Both the position numbers and the translations under genes were made by a program. From Ahaetulla prasina (Eukaryota > Chordata > Lepidosauria > Squamata > Colubridae), in the NCBI RefSeq assembly GCF_028640845.1, contig NC_080548.1, forward strand, positions 9,046,314 through 9,110,313: DNA of 64,000 nt, read 5' to 3'. Shown here piece by piece: positions 43,304 through 54,989 of this stretch; position 1 is the stretch's first letter, and each line of letters starts with the position of its first letter. The notes under the pieces were generated by a model, which was given only the letters and a program-made list of their open reading frames with translations, was not told the origin of the DNA and ran no database searches.

Positions 43304-44341
43304 CCGTATTTTTTGGTGTATAAGATGTACTTCCCCCCCCCCAAAAAAAAAGTGGGTGGAAATGTCTGTGCATCTTATACAGCGATTGTTGCCGAAGCCC
43401 CACCCACCCGCCGACCCTCACCCTTCGGCATCTGCCTCCCAGCAATTTACCTCCTTGCAGCAACAGCAAACAGCCTGGTCAGCTTCAGCACAGCCTGATT
43501 TAGCACAAGCAGCTGATTAGCAGTTGGATCGGCCTCCTGGAAAATCACCTATCAGCTGTTCCAGGCTGCGGATACCACTCATCACTGCCGTCCATCTCTG
43601 CTGCCACCTATTGCCGCTTCCGGGGCTTGTGGAGGCAGCGATAGGCGGCAGCAGTGATGGGCAGCGACGGCGGTGACAGGCGGTCGCGATCCCACAGCCT
43701 GGAATAGCTGATAGGCAGTATTCTGGGAGGCCGATCCAACCACTAATCAGCTGCTTGTGCTAAATCAGGCTATGCTGAAGCTGACCAGGCTGTTTGCTGC
43801 TTGCTGCAAGGAGGTAAATTGCTGAGAGGCAGAGGTAGAGGCAGATTTTTTCCCGTTGTTTTTCTTCCCAAAAGCTAGGTACTTATTATACTTTGGAGCA
43901 TCTTATAGTCTGAATTTTTCCTGGCAGATAGATGGTGAAGAAATGGAGGTAGTGACAGATTTTATTTTCCTGGGCTCCAAGATCACCACAGATGGGGACT
44001 GCAGCCAAGAAATTAAAAGATGCTTGCTCCTGGGAAGGAAAGCTATGGCAAATCTAAACAGCGTACTAAAAAGCAGAGACATCACCCTGCCAACAAAAGT
44101 GCGTATAGTCAAAGCTATGGTTTTCCCAGTTGCAATGTATGGCTGTGAAGGTTGGACCATAAGACCACAGAGAACGAGGTAGCTGGATGGAGTCACTGAA
44201 GCAGTAGGCATGAGTTTAAATGGACTCCAGAGGATGGTAGAGGACAGGAAGGCCTGGAGAAATATTGTCCATGGGGTCGCGATGGGTTGGACACGACTTT
44301 GCAACTAACAACAACAACAACAAATAGTCTGAAAAATATGG
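43304..44341. mobile_element. Foldback DNA element, GC-rich, carrying a Bov-B copy
   Basis: Termini CCGTATTTTTTGGTGTATAAGATG and the reverse of CCATATTTTTCAGACTATAAGATG. Inner arms of about 130 bp (43440-43570 and 43695-43826) pair, around GATTTAGCACAAGCAGCTGATTAG. Bov-B interrupts the right terminal repeat. No transposase frame. Superfamily undetermined: flanking duplication not clear. Confidence 0.75.
43915..44323 (+). mobile_element. Bov-B LINE, truncated and internally deleted
   Basis: Codons for DGEEMEVVTDFIFLGSKITTDG, QEIKRCLLLGRKAM and KVRIVKAMVFPVAMYGCEGW (frame 43856-44182), then a jump to the C-terminal WLDGVTEAVGMSLNGLQ region and a (CAA)n tail. ATAGTCTGAA is duplicated exactly at 43905-43914 and 44324-44333. 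Confidence 0.9.
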
Positions 44342-44509
44342 TTCATAGATTCCCTGCATCTGTGTAACTAACCTGTCTTCCCCCCATCCCACCTCTCGCC
44401 TCCTTCCAATTTAAATCCTACATTAGTGCAGCCATCCCAAGCATCTAATGAAACAAACTGCAGCTCATAGAGGTTTGTACCTTTTAATGAAATGTGTTAT
44501 AGGTACTCC

Positions 44510-44885
44510 TCGACTTAAAACCATTCATTTAGTGACCATTCAAAGTGACAATGGCATTGAAAAAAGCTGACTTATGACCATTTTTTACACCTACGGCTGT
44601 TGCAGCATCCCCATGGTCACAGGATCAAAATTCAGACGCTTGGTCACTGGCATGGATTTATGAGGGTTGAGATTTTCCAGGGCCACGTAATCACCTTTTG
44701 TGACCTTCTGACAAGCAAAGTCAATGGGGGAAACCAGATTCACTTAACAATCCTGTTACTACCTTAATAACTGGCGTGATTCACATAACAAGAAAGATCC
44801 TAAAATGGGGCAAAACTCACTTAACTGTTTTGCTTAGCAGTAGAAATTTCATGCTCAATTGTGGTCATAAATTGGGGACTACCTG
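44510..44885. mobile_element. TA-target MITE, best full copy
   Basis: 376 bp, TAGGTACTCCTCGACTTA ... GGACTACCTG, TA at 44508-44509 and 44886-44887. Used here as the reference for the split copies at 13463, 33083 and 40460. Non-coding. Confidence 0.8.
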
Positions 44886-46344
44886 TAGTCTGTAAAGAGT
44901 GATCTGGACCCTTCTGATCTTTTGCAGAAGGTTGACCATTCTCCTAACTCTAACCCAGCCAGCATCTCACTGTCATTTGAATGGACCTTCTTCTTGTGCC
45001 ATATCCATCATCAGACGCCAGCGATCATATTGGCGATCCTATTTTTATCAAGCTGCAAACTCAGCAGCACTTTTTTGCATAGCCGCACGAAAAAGTGCTG
45101 CTAAGTTTTGTCCAAACCAGTCCCTTAGGTTTTGAAGCCATGATGTTCTTCTGCCTGGACCTCATTTGCCTTCAATCTTTCCTTGGAGGATTAAATAAAG
45201 GATGCCATATTTTTCCAGGTGTCGCATCACATGTCCAAAATATTCTAACTTTCGCTTTTTAATGGCTTTGATGATTACCCTTGGCTTTCCCAGGTGGTTT
45301 ATCACCTCCTTATTTCTGATTTTGTCAACCCAGGTTATACGTAACAGTAGTCTATAAATCCACATTTCAAACACTTCTAGTCTCTTCAAATGTCTTTGTG
45401 TTAGAGACCAACTCTCTACTACTTTGGATGGCCCTGTGGATGGCCAAATGCTGGATTGGATGGTTTCTGGACAGATTTGTAAGAACTATTCTTATGTCTG
45501 GGCACTTCTAATGTTGGTAATGGCAATAAAGGCAGAGTGGAATGAGATAAATAAGCCAAAGAATGAATTGATCAAGAGAAGAAACAAGAAGAAAAATTAA
45601 ACCGCTTTTTATTGTATGTTCTCTATTAATCAGCCAATTTCCTTAGATCATTCAACATTTTTCAGTAGCCATCTTGAGTTTAAAACAAGCCAAAATAAAA
45701 GTTGTTCCCTCTTTTGTCTCCTTAGCAGATCTTTGGGTCGCAAAATTCTTTATTCACTTCTTTCAACTATCTTCTGTACTTCATTTAAATAACAAAGTAA
45801 GCAAAAACACATTTTTTCTATGCACTCATTGCATATTCTTCTATACAACCCTGCTTGCTGTGCCCTCCATGCCTCACAACAGACCACATAATAGCCACCA
45901 CCACTGCTTGTTTTTATTGCATCTTAAAATTATTCCCTTCTATCCAGGCACGCAAATTCATCTGCTTGCTCTATTTTAATCACCCTTTATGCAACCCTTC
46001 ATTCCCTTTTCCTTATCATATATAACTAGGTTGGTTTTCAATACCCTGATTTTCAGATTCATGTTCCTCTTTGCATCATACAATACATTTAACATTCACG
46101 GTAAATTATTTGGTTCTCAACTAATTATATGGCATCATCTGCATATTAAGGAACATGTGTAGTAACGAACACCCCTCTAATCACTATAAGAATTTGTTAT
46201 CAATTAATGTGTATATTAAACAACCACAAGGGCCTCATACACCCTAATCTTGCTCCTTGTTCAGTGTTGAACCATTTGCTATCTATTCAATTTGTTTTCA
46301 TGTGATTTACTTCTATCCACAGAGCTTTTATCACACAGAGCATA

Positions 46345-46485
46345 GAATCATAGGGCTGGAAGGGCCTCGGAGGTCTTCTAGTCCACCCCCCTGCTCAAGG
46401 CAGACCTTATACCATCTAGGTCAAATAATTATCCAGTCTGTTTTTCAAAACCTCAAGTGATGGAACACCCACAGTGGCTGCTGGT
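46345..46485 (-). mobile_element. CR1 3' end, antisense
   Basis: ATAGAATCATAGGGCTGGAAGG, GAGGTCTTCTAGTCCACC and CAAAACCTCAAGTGATGG give the reversed CR1 UTR. Confidence 0.75.
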
Positions 46486-46494
46486 TTTTCATAA

Positions 46495-46695
46495 GGTCTT
46501 GAAGTCATCTTTGAACTGTGTGGATTCTTTTCTCTTTCGTTCCTTTCAAATTATTTTTTTTATTCTTGCCTTCTTTTATTCTTTGATTTTTATCTATCCT
46601 TGTAACTTTTTTCTTAATTTAATGTTTTTACTTGTGAGCTGCCCAGATTTATTGGGAGTTGGGGGGGGCATACAAATTTAATGAATAAATAAATA
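46495..46695 (+). mobile_element. L2-like LINE 3' tail
   Basis: TTTTATCTATCCTTGTAAC, TTGTGAGCTGCCCAGATTTATTGGG and GGCATACAAATTTAATGAATAAATAAATA; same tail class as 37158. Confidence 0.6.
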
Positions 46696-46925
46696 TCATG
46701 CAAAAAGTTCCCATAATTCAAACCTCTGAAGTTCATTATATGCTTTTTCTAATTCAACAAATGTACAATAAGCGTTCTGTACTCCAGTTATGCACACATG
46801 ACCAGCTTCTGATAATGAATTCTAGATATTTATTACAGTCGTATTTCTTTCATCAATGCAGCAGAAAGTGCAGTGCACATATCAAAGCTTTCTGTGTAGC
46901 AAACAGGAATGAAAATCTATTTTAG

Positions 46926-47513
46926 CAAACAAATTCAAGGAGAGAAATCTCAGGCTCAGAAAGATCCAAGAATACTCTCTTTCCAATCCAATGTTTCAGG
47001 TAATCCAACAACAGCACTGAGACAGAGTTACAAGTAGGACATTCAAATGTAATCTTCCACAAAAAGCCGGTTAGGAAATCCATGTCTCTTCTTTTTGTAG
47101 TGGTACCAAGACTGGATGAATGTCAGGGATGACTATAGAAGTTGTTGGTAGAATAAGTTGATGATGATTTGTAGAGGTAGTGAAAGATTCAGGAAGATTA
47201 GGGGAGGAAGAGTCAGATTCCCCTCTAAGAGATGACTCAGTGCAAGAGACAAAGCTCCTGGAATGATCTCCTGAGCTATGTTCATCATTTTACATTCCTT
47301 TTGGAGCTGCACTCAAGAGCGCAGCTGATTAGGTCATCTGGATAACTGATAGGAGACAATACTTCCAATCAGCTGTTCGGTGGTGCATGAAGCTGAGTTG
47401 AAGACACGTCCTCTAAACTGTAGAAGATCCAAGACCAATGATGGTGACAGTAGTTGATCAGATGAGCAGTGTCAGTGATGGTGACTTGAATTGGCTATTG
47501 AATAGCCTTGGTA
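46926..47513. other. Intergenic, nothing recognised
   Basis: No motif seen. Confidence 0.4.
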
Positions 47514-47521
47514 TTTCAGAG

Positions 47522-47665
47522 CAGGGGTCTCCAACCTTGACAACTTTAAGCCTGGAGGACTTCAACTCCCAGAATTCTGGGAGTTGAAGTTGAAACAAAG
47601 CTGGCTGGGGAATTCTGGGAGTTGAAGTCCGCCAGGCTTAAAGTTGCCAAGGTTGGAAACCCCTG
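47522..47665. mobile_element. Foldback hAT-like element, 144 bp
   Basis: CAGGGGTCTCCAACCTTG ... CAAGGTTGGAAACCCCTG. Flanks TTTCAGAG and TTCTAGAG match 6 of 8. Arms are shared with 25860. A partial duplicate of the GGGAGTTGAAGT block lies in the loop. Confidence 0.85.
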
Positions 47666-47673
47666 TTCTAGAG

Positions 47674-48532
47674 GATATGAGTATGTGGAAGGTACCATTG
47701 GGTGGTAGCAAAAGCAAACCAGTGGGTTTGATCAAAGGACTGTATCCTGTGACTGTCATAACATTGACGGCATGGTGGTGACACTCAGAAGGATCATAGG
47801 GTGTTCCTTGGGCTTCATCTTTCAACTGTTAGACTCTGGAACTTTTCCTTTATGTTATCTAAACAATTGGTTGGTAGAAGAAAATGAACTTCTGGTCTTT
47901 GCACCGAGAGGTTTTTGGTGGTTGCTGTTGGGAAGCCATTGGCAACAGAAATACAGCAGATAAAGGGAGGAGATGGGAGGAGGGCAGTGGGTTTGAAAGT
48001 GTTATTTCTGACTCCAACCAACTCAGTAAGAGCAGCTGGAAGTAAGAAAGGTGGTGTGGTATAGGTGCATGGATGGCAGAGATGTGGAATATTAGGCAAC
48101 ATCAGCCTGAAGGAGTGGACTAGCTAGATGGTTGCATGATTGTATTACTAGTGTATTAGTTGGGGGCATCTGACCTGGGTGAGGGAGGGAAGGAGTCATT
48201 GGCAGAGGGAGTGACATGTCAGGGAAGCGATAGGCAGTACGTTCATGGTGGTGATGGACAGAAGGAGATATAGTAGGAGAGAAAGAACTGTTTGTTCTCA
48301 GGGAATAGTCTTGGTGCATCATGCTAATTCTACATTCCAGCCATCTAAGATCTGGTCCTTGCACATTGCATCCTTAGTGGCTTTGGTTTCTGGCAGCAAT
48401 TACTGAAGGTGAAATGGACCAGAGTCTGTTCATTAAAAAAATAAAATTATTGGAACTTCTGATCAAATGGCAAAGGTCTTGATCAAGCAAAAACTGATGG
48501 TATTCAAGCAAATATGTTTGTTGGTTTGCTTC
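47674..48532. other. Intergenic, nothing recognised
   Basis: Open frames 47815-48102 and 48092-48364 (minus) have no motif; composition is ordinary. Confidence 0.4.
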
Positions 48533-48540
48533 CCTTAGTG

Positions 48541-48768
48541 CAGGGGTGAAAGCTACTTACCTTTTCTACTGGTTCGGAAGTGCGTGCGCCATCGTCGCAT
48601 CTTATTTTTGACCCTCTGTGCATGTGCAGAAGGCTTTGCACATGCACAGAGGGTTAAAACCAGGAAGCAACGACACCTGGGCTTCCGCTGCTACCTGTTC
48701 GCCAAACCCCACACTGCCGGTGCTACAGTTCATACAAGCCAGACAGAACTAGCAGGATTTCACCACTG
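48541..48768. mobile_element. hAT-like element, 228 bp, exact 8-bp duplication
   Basis: CAGGGGTGAAAGC ... GATTTCACCACTG. CCTTAGTG is duplicated exactly at 48533-48540 and 48769-48776. The centre holds an inverted repeat CCTCTGTGCATGTGCAGAAG / CTTTGCACATGCACAGAGG. Confidence 0.9.
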
Positions 48769-48776
48769 CCTTAGTG

Positions 48777-49438
48777 TCTCTATTAGGTTCTCATGGAATC
48801 TGGAAAACATGATTGGAAACCATGAACTAGGTTTACCAGACTTATCCATACTATGACACATGCCCATATTGAGATAATACGGGTTACTTCTGGAATATTT
48901 TGGCTAACATCCAAACAAAGGCCCAGTTTTACCCAAGGATACCCATTCTATTCTATCCAATATAGACTACCTTGTAGTTGTTATCCACATCCCAGCAACT
49001 GGGAGGTGTATGCAGCAACCTGACACACTCATAAGAGGCACCAAATTTTATCCCGTATTTTCTGGGGTGATCTGCATGGATCACTCAGTGAGTGAAGCAG
49101 GACTGCTGATCATCAGCAACCCAATATAATTAGCCACATTGAGACCTCAAGAGGAGAGGATAATCTCATTATGGCTCATCTGTGCGCCTAGCTTCAGCAA
49201 AGGAGCAGCTTTCCTCCAGCAAAAGAGAAAAGAAATTTATCAATGACATCCAAGATAGAGTTTTGTCACCTGTCACACCAAGAGTTGGAAGAACTCTTCC
49301 TATATCCAACCTGACAGAGGTCTGTGAAGGATGGCCTGAAGCTATCTGTTGACTTGCAGTCACTCATGTTGGGGATATCAGATGGAGAAGGATTTTTGTA
49401 TTTCACTGACGATTTCTGTCACCACACAACAAGAAAGT
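48777..49438. other. Intergenic, nothing recognised
   Basis: No motif seen. Confidence 0.4.
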
Positions 49439-49440
49439 TA

Positions 49441-49836
49441 CAGGTAGGCCTCGACTTATGGCTCGAATTGGGATCAGCAATCTGGTTATTAGTCATTAGA
49501 GTTGTAAGCCAAAGCAACCACATGGCAATTTTAGAACCTTTTTTGCAGTGGTTGTTAAGTGAAGATGGCAGTCATGTGTACAAATCCATTCATTTAAATG
49601 GGTATGTTTTGCTGGAAATCAGCCAAAAATACTGGAAACCAGCAAGAAACATCATGAATGACTGATTATAAAGGCGATTGGCTGCCAAGTGCCTGATGTG
49701 GTTATGTGACTACAGAGGTGTGTGCAAACAATCATAACAGCCAGGAGGTTCTTCTTGGGCTGTAAAGCATCCATTCCAAGGCTGTTGTAAATGTGAGCCA
49801 TCATTAAACAACTTGTCATAAATTGAGTTCTACCTA
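49441..49836. mobile_element. TA-target MITE, divergent subfamily
   Basis: TA-CAGGTAGGCCTCGACTTA at 49439; right end AAATTGAGTTCTACCT near 49835. The ends match the 44510 family but the centre is largely different, so it may be a related subfamily. Confidence 0.6.
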
Positions 49837-49840
49837 TGTT

Positions 49841-50073
49841 GACCAGTGGTGCAGTGGTCACAATGCAGTATTGCAGACTATTTCTGTCCACTGCCAAGAG
49901 TTCGATCCTGACCAGCTCAAGGCTGACTCAACCTTCCACCCTTCTGAGGTGGGTAAAATGGGGACCCAGATTGTTGGGGACAATATGCTGATTCTGTAAA
50001 ACCACTTAGAAGGTGCTATAAAGCAATATGAAGCAGTACATAAGTCTAAGTGCTATTGCTATTTTCATTTACT
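49841..50073 (+). mobile_element. tRNA-derived SINE ('TGCTATTGC' tail)
   Basis: A box TGGTGCAGTGG, B box AGTTCGATCCTG, then CTCAAGGCTGACTCAACC, GGGGACCCAGATTGTTGGGG, and the tail TAAGTCTAAGTGCTATTGC. Shares its middle block with the L2-tailed SINE, suggesting a common body with exchanged tails. Confidence 0.75.
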
Positions 50074-50889
50074 TTCTGAGTGGTGACAAGTAAGTCTGGA
50101 TTTTTGGGGTTGGGGGGATTATGCTGCCAATTGCAATGCCTGTTCAAAGAATGGCTGTGTTGTGCTTTTTGAACTGCACAAGTTTCTGGTCCACAAGTCA
50201 TCTACATGAATCCAGTTTACTGCTTTTACTGAATTGAGTCATCCAGGAAACCACTTTGCTATGAGCAAATTAGCTTCAAATAAATTAATTGGAGATTAAT
50301 TAGAAAGAGGGTAGAGGGAAGGCAATTGGCATAAATAGTGTATTGGTATAATTAATTTTAAGTAATGCTGACACCAGAGTAGGGAAAGGAATAATTAAAT
50401 CCAGGCTGCAAACCTATACACATATTTATTTAAGAGTAGCCCTCAATGAGCTTACTAACTCCATAAGTAAGCAAAGTTGGCTTATACTGCAAATGTACTT
50501 GATTCCAATTTCATACATTTAAGACCATGGCTAAGAGAACATATCTGTTTTTTTAAAAAAGTAAATTAACTACTTCCAAATAAGTTGGGCAGCTTTATAG
50601 AAGTATTTACCTCCTTTAGATGGAGTATCTTCTTAGATGGGGCTACCATTTTTCTCTCTGTTGTTTTGATTCAGTCAATTGTCTTCTGAGTACATATGCA
50701 GTGCAATCAGCAATCAAATGCATTGTTCATCATGCTACGCTAAACTGTGGTTTAGTTCTCTTTTCCCCTCTCTCTTTATTAAAATGTATTATAAGCTAAA
50801 TACAAATAAAAACAAAAATTAAGAAAGAGAAAAAGAGGAGAATTGCAAGAAGAAAGAAGAAGGGGGAAAAGTGATGATGTTTGACTACT
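50074..50889. other. Intergenic, nothing recognised
   Basis: No motif seen. Confidence 0.4.
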
Positions 50890-51293
50890 AGGACCGGGTT
50901 ACTAACGGGACCGCCTGCTGCTACAGGCGATCTCCCATCGACCAGTGCGCTCCCATAGGGAGGTTCTCCTTGGGGTGCCGTCGGCCAATCAATGTCGGCT
51001 GGCGACACCCAGGGGGAGGGCCTTCTCTGTGGGGGCACCAACCCTCTGGAACACGCTACCACCAGGTATCCGTCAACTCCCTGATCTTCGGACCTTTCGA
51101 CACGAGCTGAAAACATTTCTGTTTCACCGTGCAGGACTGGCCTAGTGGGATTTTAATAAGGGGTTTTATTGGTTTTAAGTTCTTCAATCAACTCTAAATT
51201 TTCCTTTGTATTAATTGATTTTACTTTGACTGTATACCACCCTTTGGGAGAAGGGTGGTATAGAAATCGAAACAATAATAATAATAATAATAT
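50890..51293 (+). mobile_element. L2-type LINE 3' end
   Basis: Frame 50945-51145 reads RSHREVLLGVPSANQCRLAT, PRGRAFSVGAPTLWNTLPPG and FRHELKTFLFHRAGLA, collinear with the last 66 residues of the 520-aa RT. UTR, hairpin ACCACCCTTTGGGAGAAGGGTGGT and an (AAT)n tail follow. Heavily 5'-truncated. Confidence 0.85.
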
Positions 51294-51775
51294 TTTCAGT
51301 GGAATACAAAAAAGTGTTTCAATTTCAGCCTTTTGCTTCACTTTTCTAAATATTACTGTATATGAAGAGAACTTGTTGGAATTGGTTATGTCTAATTTAA
51401 TGAAAAGAAAGACTAGGAGTGACATGACCGCAATGTTCCAATATCTCAGGGGTTGCCACAAAGAAGACGGAGTCAAGCTATTCTCCAAAGCACCTGAAGG
51501 CAGGATAAGAAGCAATGGGTGGAAATTCATCAAGGAGAGAAGCAACTTAGAACTAAGGAGAAATTTTCTAACAGAACAAGTAATCAGTGGAACAACTTTC
51601 CTCCAGAAACTGTGAATGCTCCAACACTGAAAGTGGTTAAGAAGAGATTGGACAACCATTTGTCTGAAATGATATAGGGTTTCCTGAGCAGTGGGACAGC
51701 AGCTTTCCTGATCAGGTGGTTGGACTAGAAGACCTCCAAGGTCCCTTCCAATTCTGTTATTCTGTTATTTTTTTC
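51294..51775 (+). mobile_element. CR1 LINE 3' end
   Basis: Frame 51169-51615 contains NLMKRKTRSDMTAMFQYLRG, GRIRSNGWKFI and LRRNFLTEQVISGTTF, the end of CR1 ORF2. The 3' UTR runs to GGTTGGACTAGAAGACCTCC and two ATTCTGTT-type repeats, the usual CR1 terminus. Confidence 0.85.
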
Positions 51776-51794
51776 AAGCCATTTTTATAAGAAA

Positions 51795-52020
51795 GACATT
51801 CTAGTCATCACAACCTAAAATAAAAGTTTCATTTTTTTTGGTTTTGAACAAAAGGTTCAGAAGTGGTTTCCAAATAGAAACATAATTAGATAGGTTCTTT
51901 TCTTTAATTAAAATAGTCAGTTTTGCCATCTCCACCAATTCTATCCCTTTTACCATCCATTCTTCCACTATGGGTTTGGTTTTTTCTGAGCTGGTATAAC
52001 ATATATGCATATCCATAGTC
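51795..52020 (-). mobile_element. L1-type LINE fragment, antisense
   Basis: Minus frame 52016-51801 reads EEWMVKGIELVEMAKLTILI and VSIWKPLLNLLF; compare 1003-1110 and 56214-56768. Only the C-terminal end of ORF2. Confidence 0.6.
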
Positions 52021-52564
52021 TCTCTCCATTATGTGCAAACCAGACCCCCAAAATTTATTCAAATATTTTTCACTTATCATCATAGTATATGGAGGCAGGA
52101 GGTCAATTTTGCTTCCTCTTAACCCTGAGCTTCTATGGAGTTAATTTCTTTCTGTCCCACTTATTCATGCACTTTTGTTTACATATTTTGTTCTTTTCCC
52201 TGCATATAGCTTCTTATTTCATTTTCTGTACTGTATTTATTTTAAATTTTATTTAGCAAATTTCACTCTTTGTCTTAGTTCCAGGAGGTCTACCATGATG
52301 TACACAAAAATATCCTCCAGATTAGTTAATGATTAAAGGGCAATTAAAGCTCACTTCCAAAGTTAAAACAATCCTAACGCATTAGAGCCTAAACTGATCA
52401 TAATATTCTATATCAGGAGTATCAAATTAAAACAGGTGCTCAGAAATCACGTTTATATGGCTTTGCACTTGAGATGATGAAGCAGAGGGCACGCCCTAGA
52501 AAGTGTTGCCAAAAATCATGTTCAGTTCATTGCTGGCATTAGCAGAACAGTGCTAAATAGCAGC
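52021..52564. other. Intergenic, nothing recognised
   Basis: No motif seen. Confidence 0.4.
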
Positions 52565-52572
52565 ACTTAGCC

Positions 52573-53355
52573 CAGGGGTGCATTGAGTTAGCCCAGAACC
52601 TAACCCAAGGCCTGGGACCAGAGCCCACAGGATACTTAGACTTGGTTCACAAAGCCACCCTGGAAACAGTGGACTGGCCTGTGGTGCTTCTGCCAGTGAA
52701 AATGGGCTCCTGAGCTCCATTTTTGGCTGCCACGGCCTCCTGCAAGCCTCTGCCCTCCTGAGCTCCGTTTTATTTATTTATTTATTTTATTTATTTATTA
52801 TTCAAATTTGTATACCGCCCTATCTCCCGAAGGACTCAGGGCGGTTCACAGGCACATAAAAACATTATATATACAATTAAAATAGCTATTAAAAAACTTA
52901 TTCTAATGCCAAATTGTTAAAATTATAAATACAAATCTTAAAACCAATTTAAAACCCCTATAAATTTAAAATCTAAGCCAGTCCTGTGCAGATGAATAAA
53001 TATGTCTTGAGCTCGCGACGGAAGGTTCGGAGGTCCGGAAGTTGACGGAGTCCTGGGGGGAGTTCGTCCCAGAGGGTGGGAGCCCCCACAGAGAAGGCCC
53101 TTCCCCTGGGCGTCGCCAGATGACACTGCCTCGCTGACGGCACCCTGAGGAGTCCCTCTCTGTTTTCACTGGCAGAGGGTTGCAGGAGGCGTGGCATCTG
53201 AAAATGAAGCTCGGGAGCCTGCTTTTGCTGGCAGAGCACTTGGGCCACCACAGGCACCGATATGAGTGATGTCGAGCTGGCCATGCCCCCCTGGCTCCCC
53301 AAGGTCAAACACAACCCTGTTGTGGCCCTTAATGAAATTGAGTTTGACACCCCTG
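52573..53355. mobile_element. hAT-like element split by an L2, exact 8-bp duplication
   Basis: CAGGGGTG ... TTTGACACCCCTG. ACTTAGCC is duplicated exactly at 52565-52572 and 53356-53363. Host arms (GCCAGTGAAAATGGGCTCC; TTTTCACTGGCAGAGGG) match the 63205 element. An L2 end occupies 52768-53163. Confidence 0.9.
52768..53163 (-). mobile_element. L2-type LINE 3' end, antisense, nested
   Basis: ATTTATTT tail, hairpin CCGCCCTATCTCCCGAAGG ... GGGCGG (52815-52844), UTR, then reversed codons for FIHLRRELKTY-like and RAFSVGAPTLWDELPPGLRQ. hAT sequence CCGTTTT|CACTGG is restored across it. Confidence 0.85.
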
Positions 53356-53561
53356 ACTTAGCCAAACCTAGGTGATCTAAGCAGGGCCTAGTTTGATTGG
53401 AAATTGGATGGGTGACTATTAGGAAAAGTCATGGCAGTAGACCAGACTTGGAGATTAGAAATAACAACCTGGAAGAAAGTGATGGTCAAACATGTCACTT
53501 GTGTATTGAGTTGTAGAAGATTGATAAGGAGATACTGGTGTGAACATGTAAGATTTAGCTT

Positions 53562-53655
53562 TGTGTTTCCCAACCTCAGCAACTTAGTGATTGGAAAATT
53601 CTGGGAGTTTAAGGCCACATGTCTCAAAGCTGGTGAGGTTGAAAAGCACTTTATT
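53562..53655. mobile_element. Old hAT-like foldback remnant
   Basis: GTTTCCCAACCTCAGCAACTTAG ... AAATTCTGGGAGTTTAAGG ... GAGGTTGAAAAGCAC follows the order of the 24198/32730 family. Ends eroded. Confidence 0.5.
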
Positions 53656-53659
53656 TAGC

Positions 53660-54306
53660 CCACTGAAGCAATATTGTGTCTAACTTTCTTCACATTCATG
53701 CTTAGAAAAAACATCAAGCTTTGCAGATTAAAAATTCCCTTTTTATGATTCTGTAGTTGTTATTCACATCACTGTAAATCCTTCTTGCCTTTGCATCTTT
53801 CAAGTGCACCCTACTTGTAGCAATTAAAATAAAAAGGGCAATATTAGGCCCTTAATCTAAGGGCAGGGAAACAACAGCTTCATACTGGACATGTTCTTAG
53901 AGAAGGGTCACTTCTCTGGAACCCCAGGTTAGAGGTCAGATTTGAGAGGTGTTGTATGCTAGAAACACAGGCCTACCTTTAAAAGAGGATCAGTAATCTA
54001 AGTTATTGACAAAAATGTCAGCCTTCTAGGTATTGTTTGTTAAGGATCTGATCTTACTTAAAAATGCTTCTGACAGAAGTTCCTCTGTCTGATTGTTGAG
54101 ATCAAACTATTAATAAGATAGTTTGCCCATCTCCAGGTATTATTGTTTATACTCCCCATTTTTATACTCCCCAACCATAAAAAGTTGGTAAAGACAATGG
54201 AAATGTCAATGCAGATGGACAGCATGACTACTTTTTTGAGACCACCCAGGAGCAAAATACAGAACACACAGGTTGTCTTACAAACAGTGGTCTATATACA
54301 AGTTAT

Positions 54307-54340
<34 letters not shown>

Positions 54341-54985
54341 ACATATGCGTGCTAGGCAAAGCCAGGCAAGCAATCAGTCTTCTTCAGCTCTACCCGGAGA
54401 ACTATAATGCAGATACACGAGGAGAGAGATACACCCTCTCATGGCCTCCTTTATATAGATAGCTTCTTAAAGGGCAATAACCTTGCTGATTCATCCTCAG
54501 TCTTAAAGGGGCTGGTCAGCTTTAAATCTTCATCACCCTGACAGTAGACTTATAGTCCTGGGGCAAAAAAAAAAAAAAAAAAAAGGTGCAGTGCAATTAC
54601 TGGTTAGCTTCAAGCCTGGTCTGTTGACTTTTGGGGGGCTACTTTGCAAGCTGAACTGGTGGGAAATGGATATAACTTTCTCTCTTCAACTTGTGTTTCA
54701 TATGGCATTTCATACCTATTGCCTGAATCCTAAAAAAACCCAAAACCTTCTATGCTTGCTGGCCTGTAGGTGGCAGCACAACTAGTAGATACAATGTGAT
54801 TAAAAACACAATCCATCATTATGGATCAGTCAATTGAAACGTTCCTTGTGATGAGCAAAACTAGCAGCTGGGGCTTCCCACTTGCTGTTGCGTTGTCTTT
54901 TTTTGATGTCATGTAAACCTAGAAAACAGTATTACTTGAGTCCACCATGGTGCAGTTAGCCAAGGGTTTCAGGTGAACATGAAAC
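53660..54985. other. Intergenic; possible LTR near 54220-54543
   Basis: Minus-strand TATATAAAGG (54448-54457) lies about 90 bp inside a CCCTGACA end (54543), an LTR-like layout, but the other boundary and target duplication are not secure. (CA)n at 54318-54340 and poly-A at 54567-54584. Confidence 0.4.
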
Positions 54986-54989
54986 ATTA

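Larger units (their letters stand above)
44890..46925 (-). mobile_element. RTE-like LINE, antisense and degenerate
   Basis: Minus frame 45389-45162 reads MKRLEVFEMWIYRLLLRITW, VDKIRNKEVI and KRKLEYFGHVMR, the C-terminal signature of RTE-type LINE proteins. About 0.75 kb upstream on the same strand, 46145-46128 codes YADDAI, a stop, then LVEN, the RT catalytic motif. A CR1 tail and an L2-like tail lie inside it (46345-46695). Beyond these motifs the frame is lost. It may be two copies rather than one. Confidence 0.5.

Noticed and set aside
43154..43520. Overlapping frames of 114 and 75 aa
   Set aside because: They cross the end of a foldback DNA element and have no conserved motif.
54220..54543. 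A fourth solo LTR on the minus strand
   Set aside because: TATA and one plausible end are visible, but no second end with matching flanks could be fixed.
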